The notes beneath the pieces are model-generated. The model ran no database searches and was not told where the DNA came from. It worked only from the letters and a program-made list of their open reading frames with translations. Below are positions 7,701 through 14,240 of a stretch of 14,240 bases of DNA, piece after piece. Position 1 is the first letter of the stretch. Every line of letters begins with the position of its first letter. A program made the position numbers and the translations under genes. Source of the DNA: an uncultured Bacillota bacterium (GTDB lineage Bacteria; Bacillota; Clostridia; UBA1381). Location of the stretch: NCBI GenBank assembly GCA_949297205.1, contig CASFSH010000152.1:1-14240 (forward strand), written 5' to 3'.

Positions 7701-8480
7701 AAGGAATGCTACGCTTTGGCGGATACCGTATTCCAGTTCCGTATGCAGGATGATTTGGAAACGAATGAAATAGAAAGCAAGTGGGGATTTTTAAGAAGCT
7801 ATAATGATATCGCGCTTGAAAATTGTGCAAAGCCGTCGTATATTGCCGTTTGCGCGATGAACAATTTGATTGGAGGTAAGGCGGAAGCAAAGAATGTAAT
7901 TAAGGATGACACAACTTATGCGTTTCATTTTTATAATAATGAGCTTCAAAAGGACGTTATACTTTTGCAGAGTGAATATGATGCAAAATTTATGACGCTC
8001 GATTTAGGCGTAAATGAAGCGGAAGTATATGATGTTTATGGAAATAGGCTTGAAAATATTATGTCTGAGAATGGAATTTACGATCTTGAAATCAGTACAG
8101 AGCCTATATATCTGGCAGGAAAATTTAATAGGTTTGAGCAGGTAGGAAAAATTGAGGATATTGCCTATGGCGTGATAAAAAACGGGGATTTCGTAGACAG
8201 TTTTTCCGAACTGAAAGTTGGTGATGAAATAAAGGTAAAATTACATCGGAAGCTTTTGAAAGGAAGCAATACGGACAGCATTTGCATTCAAGCTTTTTAT
8301 GATGACGACGGCTTGCGTCTGATGCAGGCAACGTGTGAAAATATAGCTTTTGAAGATGAAAGCGATTATTGGATTGGCTGTACCGATACGGTTCCGCAAG
8401 GCGCTTCGCAGCTAAAAATCTTTATATGGAATTATAACACATTAACGTCTCTGATGAGACCGATTATTCTTAAAAATTAA
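4722..8480 (+). CDS. Secreted multidomain clan GH-A glycoside hydrolase with duplicated N-terminal modules (protein A)
   Basis: 1252 aa. ATG 4722 follows GGAGG (4707-4711); an upstream TTG at 4701 precedes the RBS and is rejected. The signal peptide is residues 1-30 (cut after PALAA); YAIGC at 17-21 only weakly resembles a lipobox. Order of domains: two tandem ~205-residue beta-rich modules (about 36-241 and 250-455), a beta-sandwich-like region (461-621), an Ig-like domain (624-735), a (beta/alpha)8 barrel (about 738-1053), a C-terminal beta domain (to about 1143) and a ~110-residue beta tail. Barrel motifs fit clan GH-A: AFCIWNEYN with acid/base Glu867, HPYDW, and PIWWTELGFG with nucleophile Glu971. 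GH39-like or GH5-like relatives are likeliest, but family and substrate cannot be fixed by eye. It is the first gene of the operon and should act outside the cell on a polysaccharide. Parts of the two front modules are almost identical in DNA. Confidence 0.85.
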   Translation: MKCFKRIYLGLLICLMYAIGCIHIMPALAAETSGSYSEDFNQITTDILSGTAVSDAGALNGKWDISSSIGKWWVYDGTVAAEENGSGKRLKMTSNSNRAEGASYILSKPIDKDNIFHISFDFKCTDISADYWVEIANGDNMDSAITLFGMVNGRIRTGGGEICALSAESIYGIDISVNLSTLRQMTVIKDEIGNIIAKKTEKVFTRRNNLWNQTTFKNIDFLAYGNTIWYVDNLEMSVRPISYGDSMGVYTENFDAADGDILSGTAISNTGSLNGKWDISSSIGKWWVYDGTVAAEENGNGKRLKMTSNSNRAEGASYILSKPIDKDNIFHISFNFKCTDISADYWVEIANGDNMNSAITLFGMTDGKVRIGNRELCNLTDGNTYTIDISINLSTLWQTVTINDTNGNIIARGSETAFTRRYELWDGTTLKNIDFLAYGTTTWYVDNLQISVRTLSGRKSEIQVFAEIDFNNTVKNTGMSILDFENEETERMGRKGVILDKDDEAKRYIRIDADDEVLYDISDDIPIEITVEYFDEGEGFFELLYDAYGVPQNIRDGIWGREESVCLTNTKEWKTHTFYIENMRAANRGDGFDFRIGVWSTAKGFSPESVVIGSVMLQTVKRQNLIRLTGVGGSKPGNIYTKGEEITVQLNITNKSEDDMIGDLIYKIKNENGELVENGRLSEVFRKGEITPVTINPAADKYGIYGVSVEGELRYINNPNEEPVPFSAYTEYSVAWEVPKENINDKCGTALLINSNHWSAPNGVAAGIAAKAGVKWCREEIQWSASETSHGGYKIPDDMLREITLAHEAGMNVALGLLYANPIHYDSYVGLGDVPTTESELAAYSKWCEWLARETKGIAQAFCIWNEYNIYAFNILNETPEHYVNIMKAAYEGVKKGNPEAIVIGLETAQIDNEFNKRVFEAGGLQYMDVAGVHPYDWSGHFDTQKIINMSKDMQALMREHGDEKPIWWTELGFGSYYTLEEQRNNLVMAYALKECYALADTVFQFRMQDDLETNEIESKWGFLRSYNDIALENCAKPSYIAVCAMNNLIGGKAEAKNVIKDDTTYAFHFYNNELQKDVILLQSEYDAKFMTLDLGVNEAEVYDVYGNRLENIMSENGIYDLEISTEPIYLAGKFNRFEQVGKIEDIAYGVIKNGDFVDSFSELKVGDEIKVKLHRKLLKGSNTDSICIQAFYDDDGLRLMQATCENIAFEDESDYWIGCTDTVPQGASQLKIFIWNYNTLTSLMRPIILKN
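4827..5440 (+). repeat. Internal tandem duplication, copy 1 (protein A N-terminal module)
   Basis: Aligns with 5469-6082 at a constant offset of 642 bases (214 codons) and encodes SEDFNQ...EMSVRP. Its 4896-5159 section differs from the partner at only about nine positions by my count; the rest is far more diverged. Confidence 0.9.
5469..6082 (+). repeat. Internal tandem duplication, copy 2 (protein A N-terminal module)
   Basis: Second copy, encoding TENFDA...QISVRT. It is near-identical to copy 1 in 5538-5801, then diverges sharply to about 5980, with shorter matches again around 6010-6040 (KNIDFLAYG). The module looks like a non-catalytic, carbohydrate-binding or laminin-G-like beta-sandwich, but I cannot name the family. 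Confidence 0.9.
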
Positions 8481-8485
8481 ATGTA

Positions 8486-8493
8486 AAAGGAGG
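8486..8493 (+). promoter_or_regulatory. RBS supporting a TTG start for protein B
   Basis: AAAGGAGG lies 8 bases before TTG 8502-8504. There is no ATG or GTG in frame at suitable spacing, and the signal peptide begins right after the TTG, so this start is well supported. Confidence 0.85.
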
Positions 8494-8501
8494 AATTTAT
8501 T

Positions 8502-11500
8502 TTGAGATTGAAAAGATGCTTACTATGTATGCTGCTTGGTGCGGCGCTTATATTGCCGACATATGTTTTTGCGGAAAAATCCGAGCCGCTTCAGGCATGC
8601 GCAACGGTTGACTTTAATGACCACGGGAAGAAAACAGGGCTGTCGCTCCTATGGTTTGAACTTGTCGAGGTAGAAAGAGAAGGCAGAAAAGGCGTGGTAC
8701 TGAATCATGATAATGAAGCCAAACGCTATCTCTATATTGATGTGAATGATAATATGCTGTATGACATTCCAGACGATACGCCGATAGAAGTAACAGTAGA
8801 TTATTTCGATGAGGGTGAAGGTTTTTTTGAGCTTGCCTATGATTCCTACGGGATATCAGAAAATATCAGAGACGGTATTTGGGGATATGAGGATGCGATA
8901 AAGCTGGAAAATACAAAGGAGTGGAAAACACATACTTTTTATGTAGAGCGTATGAGAATGGCAAATCGTTTGGGCGGTTACGATGTTCGCATAGGTATAT
9001 GGAGTATACCAAGCGGTCCTTCGCCGGATCAGGTTATTATAGGCAAAGTAACAATACAAACATCGGAGCGAAAAAATCAATTAAGGCTCGAAAGCATATC
9101 AGGAAGCAAAGAAGGAAATATATATGCCAAGGGCGAGGAAATATCGGTAGCATTAAATATAGCGAATAAGTCAGACAGAGATGCGGAAGGCGGCTTTGTC
9201 TATACGGCGAGCGATGAAAACGGGCATAAGGTATGCGAGGGCAAAGTATCAGGCTCATTTCCGGCAGGGAAAGTAACGCCGCTTATCATAAAGCCGACGG
9301 CGGATAAATACGGTATATATAATTTATCGGTTGAGGGCGAGTTTAAATATTCGGATGGTAAAGATAAAGCAAAAATACCGTTTGCAGTGAATACCGAATA
9401 TTCATTGGCGTGGGAAGTAACGAAAGAAAATATCAACGATAACTACGGTACGGCGTTGTTAATTAACTCATATGATTGGTCTGCCCCGAATGGTGTGGCT
9501 GCCGGTATTGCAGCAAGAGCCGGTATGAGATGGAATCGCGAAGAAATTCAATGGAGCAGATCTGAACTTTCGCCGGGCGTCTACAAAATACCGGACGAGC
9601 AGCGGCGAGAGATAGAGTTGGCGCATGAAGCGGGAATGTATACCGAGCTTGGACTGATATATTCAAATCCGATCCATTATGGTTCAGATTATGCGGGTAC
9701 GGTTGATGCTCCGACTACAGAGAGTGAGCTTGAAGCTTACGGGAAATGGTGCGAATGGTTAGCAAGAGAAACCAAAGGGATTGTGCAGGCGTTTGCCATA
9801 TGGAATGAATACAATGGTTCTTTTAACGCTCAGGGAGAAACTCCGGAGCATTATGTAAAGATTATGGAAGTAGCCTATAATGCTGTTAAAAGAGGTAATC
9901 CGGAAGCTATTGTCATAGGTCTTGAAACCGCGCAGATTGACCCTGCGTTCAATAAGCGCGTGTTCGAGGCGGGAGGACTGAAATATATGGATGTCGCGGG
10001 CGTGCATCCATATGATTGGTCAGGACATTTTGATACGCAGAAAATTATAAATATGTCAAAGGATATGCAGGCTCTGATGCGTGAGTACGGCGATGAAAAA
10101 CCGATATGGTGGACGGAGTTTGGATTTAGCAGTCATTACTCAATGAGAGAGAGAATGGGCAATTACGTTATGGCATACGCATTGCAGGAGTGCTATGATT
10201 TGGCGGAAACCACCTTTCAATTCCGTATGCAGGATGATTTAGAGGCAGGAGAAATTGAAGGTAATTGGGGTGTATTAAGAACGCCGAGAGATAGTGATGT
10301 CAATAACTGTGCCAAGCCGGCATATTTGTCAATTTGTGCAATGAATAATTTAATTGGTGCTGCTGCGGAGGCAAAGGAAGTAATTCAAGAAGATACAACA
10401 TACGCATTTCATTTTTATAATAAAGCAATGCAAAAGGATGTTGTGCTTTTGCAAAGTGAGTATGACGCGCAGTTTATGACGCTTGATTTGGGCGCGGGTC
10501 AGGCGGAGGTATATGATGCTTATGGAAATAAACTTGAAACACTTATCTCCGAAAATGGGGTTTTCAGTCTTGGAATCAATACCGATCCGATATATTTAAC
10601 AGGGAATTTTTCGAAATTTGAACGAGTTGATAATTCTCAGGCAGTACTTATCCCCGGAAATATGGTTGATACGGTAATTCCGGGAGAAGCAATCAGTTTT
10701 ACAATGAGGAACAATACCGGCAAAAAAGTTCGTATTGTTGCTGAAGAAAACGATTTCATTTCTATTGAAAAAAGCGAAGAACAAAAAGACGGAACAATAA
10801 AAGTTACGCTTCGGACATCAAAAGAGATGAAGGAAGATATAAGGCTTAAGCTCAAGGTGTTTAACGAAAACGGAGAAATGATATATCGTGATACTGCGGT
10901 CGCACAGATGTGTCCCGAGCCGATAGATGTTGTTATTACATCGGAGCAAACCGCGAAAGGCTCTGACCATTGGAGAGCGAGAGTAGAAATTACAAATCTC
11001 AGCAATGAAAATGCCATATCGGGTACAATTACGGTTACCGCGCCTGAGGATAAAGCTAAATATATTAAACCGCGGACATTTTCTTCTCTTTCTCCGAGAG
11101 AAGCTGTGACAATATACTTAAATCTGCCCGATGCGGCAACAAAAACAAATTATGAGCTTCAAATGAATTTGGCACTGAATAATGGATATAAAACGGATAT
11201 CTCAAAGCAGCTTGATTTTACATCGGCAAAATATGCAGAGAAGAAACCTACGATTGACGGAAAATGGGACAAAGGAGAATGGGACGGGATTTGGTTTGGC
11301 TCATACGATGCTAAGCATTATGGCACGGATAAATATTCGGGAAACAAGGTATGGAACGGACCTGACGATTCAAGCTTTTCGGCTCTTGCAATGTGGGATG
11401 AGGAAAATTTGTATATGCTGCTGTGCGCTAAGGATAACGCGCATTATATTAAGTATGACGGCGGACCGATGTATATGTGGAGCTCAGACTGTATTCAGTT

Positions 11501-11873
11501 TGGAATAGACGACCGCGTGGAGGGTTTAGCAAACGGTGACCGCGCGTATACCGAAATCGGTGTAGGCGATGTTCCTGATTTTGGCTCGGCGGTAGTTCGA
11601 TATTCTTCTTATTACGGGCTGCCGACATGGGTCGTAATAGAGAACAGTAAAGCAGCCGTAAAGCGCAGCGGCAAATATACAATTTATGAATTTGCAATCC
11701 CATGGACAGAGCTTATAAACAAAGATTTTGTTCCTCATGCCAATCAAAAATTGAAATTTGCAGCGCTGTTAAACGATGTTGACACAGGCTCGCGCGGCTG
11801 GCTTGCATATAACGGCGATTTGGCGAACAATAAAGACGTAAATACATTCGGAATAATGACTTTAGAAAAATAA
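8502..11873 (+). CDS. Secreted clan GH-A glycoside hydrolase with C-terminal CBM9-like module (protein B, paralogue of A)
   Basis: 1123 aa, TTG start, 21 bases after the stop of protein A. Signal peptide 1-24 (cut after YVFA). Residues about 30-190 match A's beta domain, 196-305 its Ig-like domain and 308-620 its barrel; the whole stretch to about 706 is collinear with A. Catalytic motifs are AFAIWNEYN (acid/base Glu436) and PIWWTEFGFS (nucleophile Glu539). It lacks A's duplicated front modules. Instead it ends with two Ig/FN3-like beta domains (about 715-800 and 806-906) and a ~210-residue CBM9/DOMON-like module (912-1123: KPTIDGKWDKGEWDG, ALAMWDEENLYMLLCAKD, SSDCIQFGIDD, YEFAIPWTEL). CBM9 members bind xylan, cellulose or soluble sugar ends. 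It probably attacks the same class of polysaccharide as A with different attachment. The exact GH family and linkage are unknown. Confidence 0.88.
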   Translation: MRLKRCLLCMLLGAALILPTYVFAEKSEPLQACATVDFNDHGKKTGLSLLWFELVEVEREGRKGVVLNHDNEAKRYLYIDVNDNMLYDIPDDTPIEVTVDYFDEGEGFFELAYDSYGISENIRDGIWGYEDAIKLENTKEWKTHTFYVERMRMANRLGGYDVRIGIWSIPSGPSPDQVIIGKVTIQTSERKNQLRLESISGSKEGNIYAKGEEISVALNIANKSDRDAEGGFVYTASDENGHKVCEGKVSGSFPAGKVTPLIIKPTADKYGIYNLSVEGEFKYSDGKDKAKIPFAVNTEYSLAWEVTKENINDNYGTALLINSYDWSAPNGVAAGIAARAGMRWNREEIQWSRSELSPGVYKIPDEQRREIELAHEAGMYTELGLIYSNPIHYGSDYAGTVDAPTTESELEAYGKWCEWLARETKGIVQAFAIWNEYNGSFNAQGETPEHYVKIMEVAYNAVKRGNPEAIVIGLETAQIDPAFNKRVFEAGGLKYMDVAGVHPYDWSGHFDTQKIINMSKDMQALMREYGDEKPIWWTEFGFSSHYSMRERMGNYVMAYALQECYDLAETTFQFRMQDDLEAGEIEGNWGVLRTPRDSDVNNCAKPAYLSICAMNNLIGAAAEAKEVIQEDTTYAFHFYNKAMQKDVVLLQSEYDAQFMTLDLGAGQAEVYDAYGNKLETLISENGVFSLGINTDPIYLTGNFSKFERVDNSQAVLIPGNMVDTVIPGEAISFTMRNNTGKKVRIVAEENDFISIEKSEEQKDGTIKVTLRTSKEMKEDIRLKLKVFNENGEMIYRDTAVAQMCPEPIDVVITSEQTAKGSDHWRARVEITNLSNENAISGTITVTAPEDKAKYIKPRTFSSLSPREAVTIYLNLPDAATKTNYELQMNLALNNGYKTDISKQLDFTSAKYAEKKPTIDGKWDKGEWDGIWFGSYDAKHYGTDKYSGNKVWNGPDDSSFSALAMWDEENLYMLLCAKDNAHYIKYDGGPMYMWSSDCIQFGIDDRVEGLANGDRAYTEIGVGDVPDFGSAVVRYSSYYGLPTWVVIENSKAAVKRSGKYTIYEFAIPWTELINKDFVPHANQKLKFAALLNDVDTGSRGWLAYNGDLANNKDVNTFGIMTLEK

Positions 11874-11897
11874 ATCGGGAAAAGGAGGAGGATGAAA

Positions 11898-14240
11898 ATG
11901 AATTATTTGAAGAAATTGGTGTGTGTGATTTTATCATTATGTATAGTGTCTGCGGTAAGTGTCGGAATTGTCCCTAAGGTATTTGCTGAGGATAAGGTTA
12001 CGAGGCTTGGCTCGTGGCATACCGGAGATAATGTAAAGACAGTGGAAAGCGGAGCATATCCGGCAGTGGAATTCGGAGAAATAAATTATAATACGAGTGC
12101 GGTATATACGCTCAGCTATAAAATTAAAGCGACTGAGGGTACAGACGGAAAAATCAGCGTATACGGCAACAATCTTCCTGCGAGCTTTGGGCTTTATTTG
12201 CCCGGACGGGGCTTTGAAGGAGCGTATTACACCGAAGACGGCGAGGTCAAACCGAAATTCAGCGCGGAGAATGAAGCGCTCAAAGCATTTGATACATGGT
12301 ATACCGTTGAAACCGAATGGTGCGAGCTTAGTGATGATAAGTACATGAAATATACAATTAAGGATGAAGAAGGGGAGATACTTGCAGCCTCCGATAAAAT
12401 TTCCGGTTTGTGGGCGGATTACTGGGATGGACGACCGGAGGGCTTGGAAAGTATTTTACCTACCACAATTTACATTTATAATTTGTCAAACTCTGCAATT
12501 CAGGTAAAGGATATTGTTATTAATGAAACGGAATCCAAAGAACAACCAAAGCCGACTGTGACGCCGGGTGAACCGGATCCGACAGGCGGTAAAACTCTGG
12601 GAACATGGTATGCTGACGGTGATGTATGGACGATAGACAGCGGCGCTTATCCTATAATAGAATTTGGAAAGTTAAATTATAATTCAACGGCAGTTCATAT
12701 ACTGAGTTATACAATCAAGGCTCAGGAAGAAACCGCAAATGCTGTCCATGTATACGATACAAATACAATAAGCTGGGGACATTATATCCCCGGACAGGGC
12801 TTTGAAGGGGCGTATTATAAAGACGGCAATGAAACCAAGCCAAAATTCAATGCAAAGGATGATAGCCTGAAGGCGGTTAATACATGGTATACCGTCGAAA
12901 CCGAATGGTGTGAGAGCATGGATAATCGTTATATGAAATATACGATCAAGAATGAACACGGCGATGTGCTGGCACAGTCTGATAAAATTACGGGCTTGTG
13001 GAAGGACTCATATTATGCGGAAAGTGAGGAGTTCTTTGGCGATGCTATGCCTCTGGGGATAATTGCATGGAATAATGAAACAGGAAAAACAATTGAAATA
13101 AAAGACATTATACTTAAGGAAATAGAAACAGAAACGCCTAAGCCTGAGGATTCGATTATTTTGGTTGATAATATGGATTTTACGGGGTGTAGTACAGTGG
13201 CTGATGCGCGCCGCCTGGGGCTTGTAATAAATAACAGTGAAAATGTGAGTATATCCTCTGCTTATGAAGGTGATTCGCTGAGTCCGTCTTTGTGTATCAA
13301 CCGTGCCGATAACGGGGTGAATTTAACAACATTTTCAGCCGGCGCTTATGAAGGCGTATACAACATCTCTTATTGGATTTATACGGAAGGGGTAGATACA
13401 CATTTTATTGTTGACGCACCGATGAAGATGAACGGATTTGAAGATGGCAGTCTGATGCTGCTGGAGGTTCGTGATAATTTGGCTTCTGTAAATCCGAATT
13501 TTGGCGACGGACAACGCGGAATGACCATTGCACCTATCAGGGATAAAGCGTGGTATCGTTTTGAACATATTATTGATGTGAATACAAGAATGGTAACTAC
13601 TAAGGCTTTTGATGCGAACAACTCTCCGATTGGAAATGTTATAAACCGTAAATTTACAAATATGACAGCTGATTATTCATCAGAACTAATAGATCATTTT
13701 TCGGGTATTCGATTTAGAAATTGGAAAGATATCGGCACCCTTATTGATAATATTTCAATCAGGCGTGAGTTTATAGCTCCGAAGCTTACGGAGGAAAATA
13801 TTTCATTTATTACGGCTGACGGAACGGAAGTCGGATATACGAATGAGATTAGCCCGGCAGTTAAAAGTATAGCTTTGGATTTTGGCACGTCAATTACAGA
13901 CAAATCGGCAAAGAGCGGAATACATCTGACAAAAGCGGACGGGACAGAGGTTTTGTTTACAGGTGAAAAAGACAAAACAAAATATTTAATGAATTTTGAA
14001 CATTTATTAGAGCCTAATCAGACATATACGCTGACTGTTGAGAATATAGAAAACGGAATTGGTACACAAATAAGCGAAAATCTGAGCAGTACGTTTATTA
14101 CAGGGAACGGCGGTATCTCTGCAAGGATTTCTTCAATTTGCGAGAATGGTACAGCTTTGGGGGATACGACTCCGATTGCAGACGGTCAGTTGACAGTGAA
14201 TATAGAATACATCAACTCATTGCTGACGGAGCAAAATATA
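11898..14240 (+). CDS. Large secreted multimodule protein, no recognised catalytic domain (protein C, partial at right edge)
   Basis: The frame is open from ATG 11898 to the window end (781 codons, no stop). ATG 11892 is also in frame but only 3 bases from GGAGG (11884-11888); 11898, at 9 bases, is better. Signal peptide about 1-30 (cut after KVFA). Two homologous modules, about 36-209 and 233-408, share GSW/GTWY, SGAYP, EFG, PG-GFEGAYY, TWYTVETEWCE, YMKYTIK and SDKI-GLW. They are joined by Pro/Thr/Glu linkers (KEQPKPTVTPGEPDPTGG, then ETETPKPED). A third beta module (about 418-625, DNMDFTG...LIDNISIRRE) follows, then an Ig-like domain (about 628-736) of the Big_5 type often found in surface proteins. 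It lies 24 bases after protein B in the same operon. It is probably a wall-associated or secreted polysaccharide-binding protein, though a catalytic or surface-anchoring region could lie beyond the edge. Confidence 0.85.
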   Translation, partial: MNYLKKLVCVILSLCIVSAVSVGIVPKVFAEDKVTRLGSWHTGDNVKTVESGAYPAVEFGEINYNTSAVYTLSYKIKATEGTDGKISVYGNNLPASFGLYLPGRGFEGAYYTEDGEVKPKFSAENEALKAFDTWYTVETEWCELSDDKYMKYTIKDEEGEILAASDKISGLWADYWDGRPEGLESILPTTIYIYNLSNSAIQVKDIVINETESKEQPKPTVTPGEPDPTGGKTLGTWYADGDVWTIDSGAYPIIEFGKLNYNSTAVHILSYTIKAQEETANAVHVYDTNTISWGHYIPGQGFEGAYYKDGNETKPKFNAKDDSLKAVNTWYTVETEWCESMDNRYMKYTIKNEHGDVLAQSDKITGLWKDSYYAESEEFFGDAMPLGIIAWNNETGKTIEIKDIILKEIETETPKPEDSIILVDNMDFTGCSTVADARRLGLVINNSENVSISSAYEGDSLSPSLCINRADNGVNLTTFSAGAYEGVYNISYWIYTEGVDTHFIVDAPMKMNGFEDGSLMLLEVRDNLASVNPNFGDGQRGMTIAPIRDKAWYRFEHIIDVNTRMVTTKAFDANNSPIGNVINRKFTNMTADYSSELIDHFSGIRFRNWKDIGTLIDNISIRREFIAPKLTEENISFITADGTEVGYTNEISPAVKSIALDFGTSITDKSAKSGIHLTKADGTEVLFTGEKDKTKYLMNFEHLLEPNQTYTLTVENIENGIGTQISENLSSTFITGNGGISARISSICENGTALGDTTPIADGQLTVNIEYINSLLTEQNI
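11994..12515 (+). repeat. Protein C module repeat, copy 1
   Basis: Encodes residues about 33-206. It aligns at protein level with 12591-13115 (shared TWYTVETEWCE, GFEGAYY, YMKYTIK). The DNA is diverged apart from short blocks, so the duplication is older than that in protein A. Confidence 0.7.
12591..13115 (+). repeat. Protein C module repeat, copy 2
   Basis: Second copy, after a Pro-rich linker. It keeps the conserved Trp and aromatic positions (GTWY, SWGHYIPG, TEWCE, GLWKD) that suit sugar stacking. The domain family is not recognised. Confidence 0.7.

Noticed and set aside
11892..11897. Alternative ATG start for protein C at 11892
   Set aside because: Only 3 bases from GGAGG; the ATG six bases later has normal spacing. 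The difference is two residues in the signal peptide.
12097..13975. Several 77-93 codon frames on both strands
   Set aside because: The continuous frame of protein C from 11898 to the window end covers this region, with repeats and a signal peptide, so these are shadows.

Overview
The window looks like a low-GC Gram-positive genome, most likely an uncultured or gut/rumen/digester-type Clostridia member. This is an inference from strong GGAGG-type ribosome binding sites, TTG starts, consensus -35/-10 promoters, Gram-positive signal peptides and a resolvase-plus-recombinase-domain serine recombinase. No rRNA, tRNA or CRISPR array is visible.

Left part (1-3410), AT-rich, with a mobile-element flavour. 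On the minus strand a serine recombinase (1299 down to 323) is broken into two frames by one missing A in an A6 run. Its stop overlaps, as ATGA, the start of a CxxCxxCC (YkgJ-type) cysteine-cluster protein that runs off the left edge. A consensus promoter precedes the recombinase, and an inverted repeat flanks its -10. Facing right is a 577-residue predicted all-helical protein of unknown function with its own strong promoter and a hairpin terminator. It is bracketed by two identical 14-bp copies of TAGCCTACTTTTAA, and short TTGTATCAA repeats follow it.

Middle (3223-3701). This gene-poor gap holds the terminator, the short repeats and a GC-richer island (about 3440-3560) with several small potential hairpins. 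I found no convincing protein there; it may be a dispersed repeat or a structured RNA.

Right part (3702-14240) is a carbohydrate-use locus. An AraC-family regulator points left, and its promoter region is shared back-to-back with that of a rightward operon of three large secreted proteins. Protein A (1252 aa) has two tandem, partly near-identical modules, then a beta domain, an Ig-like domain and a clan GH-A glycoside hydrolase barrel. Protein B (1123 aa) is a tandem paralogue with the same barrel but without the duplicated front modules; it ends in a CBM9-like module. Protein C (781 codons visible, cut by the right edge) has no recognised catalytic domain and is built of two repeated modules, a third beta module and an Ig-like domain. 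The gaps of 21 and 24 bp, each with its own RBS and no terminator, support one transcript. The plausible reading is an AraC-controlled set of extracellular enzymes and binding proteins acting on one plant or microbial polysaccharide. The substrate cannot be read from the sequence.
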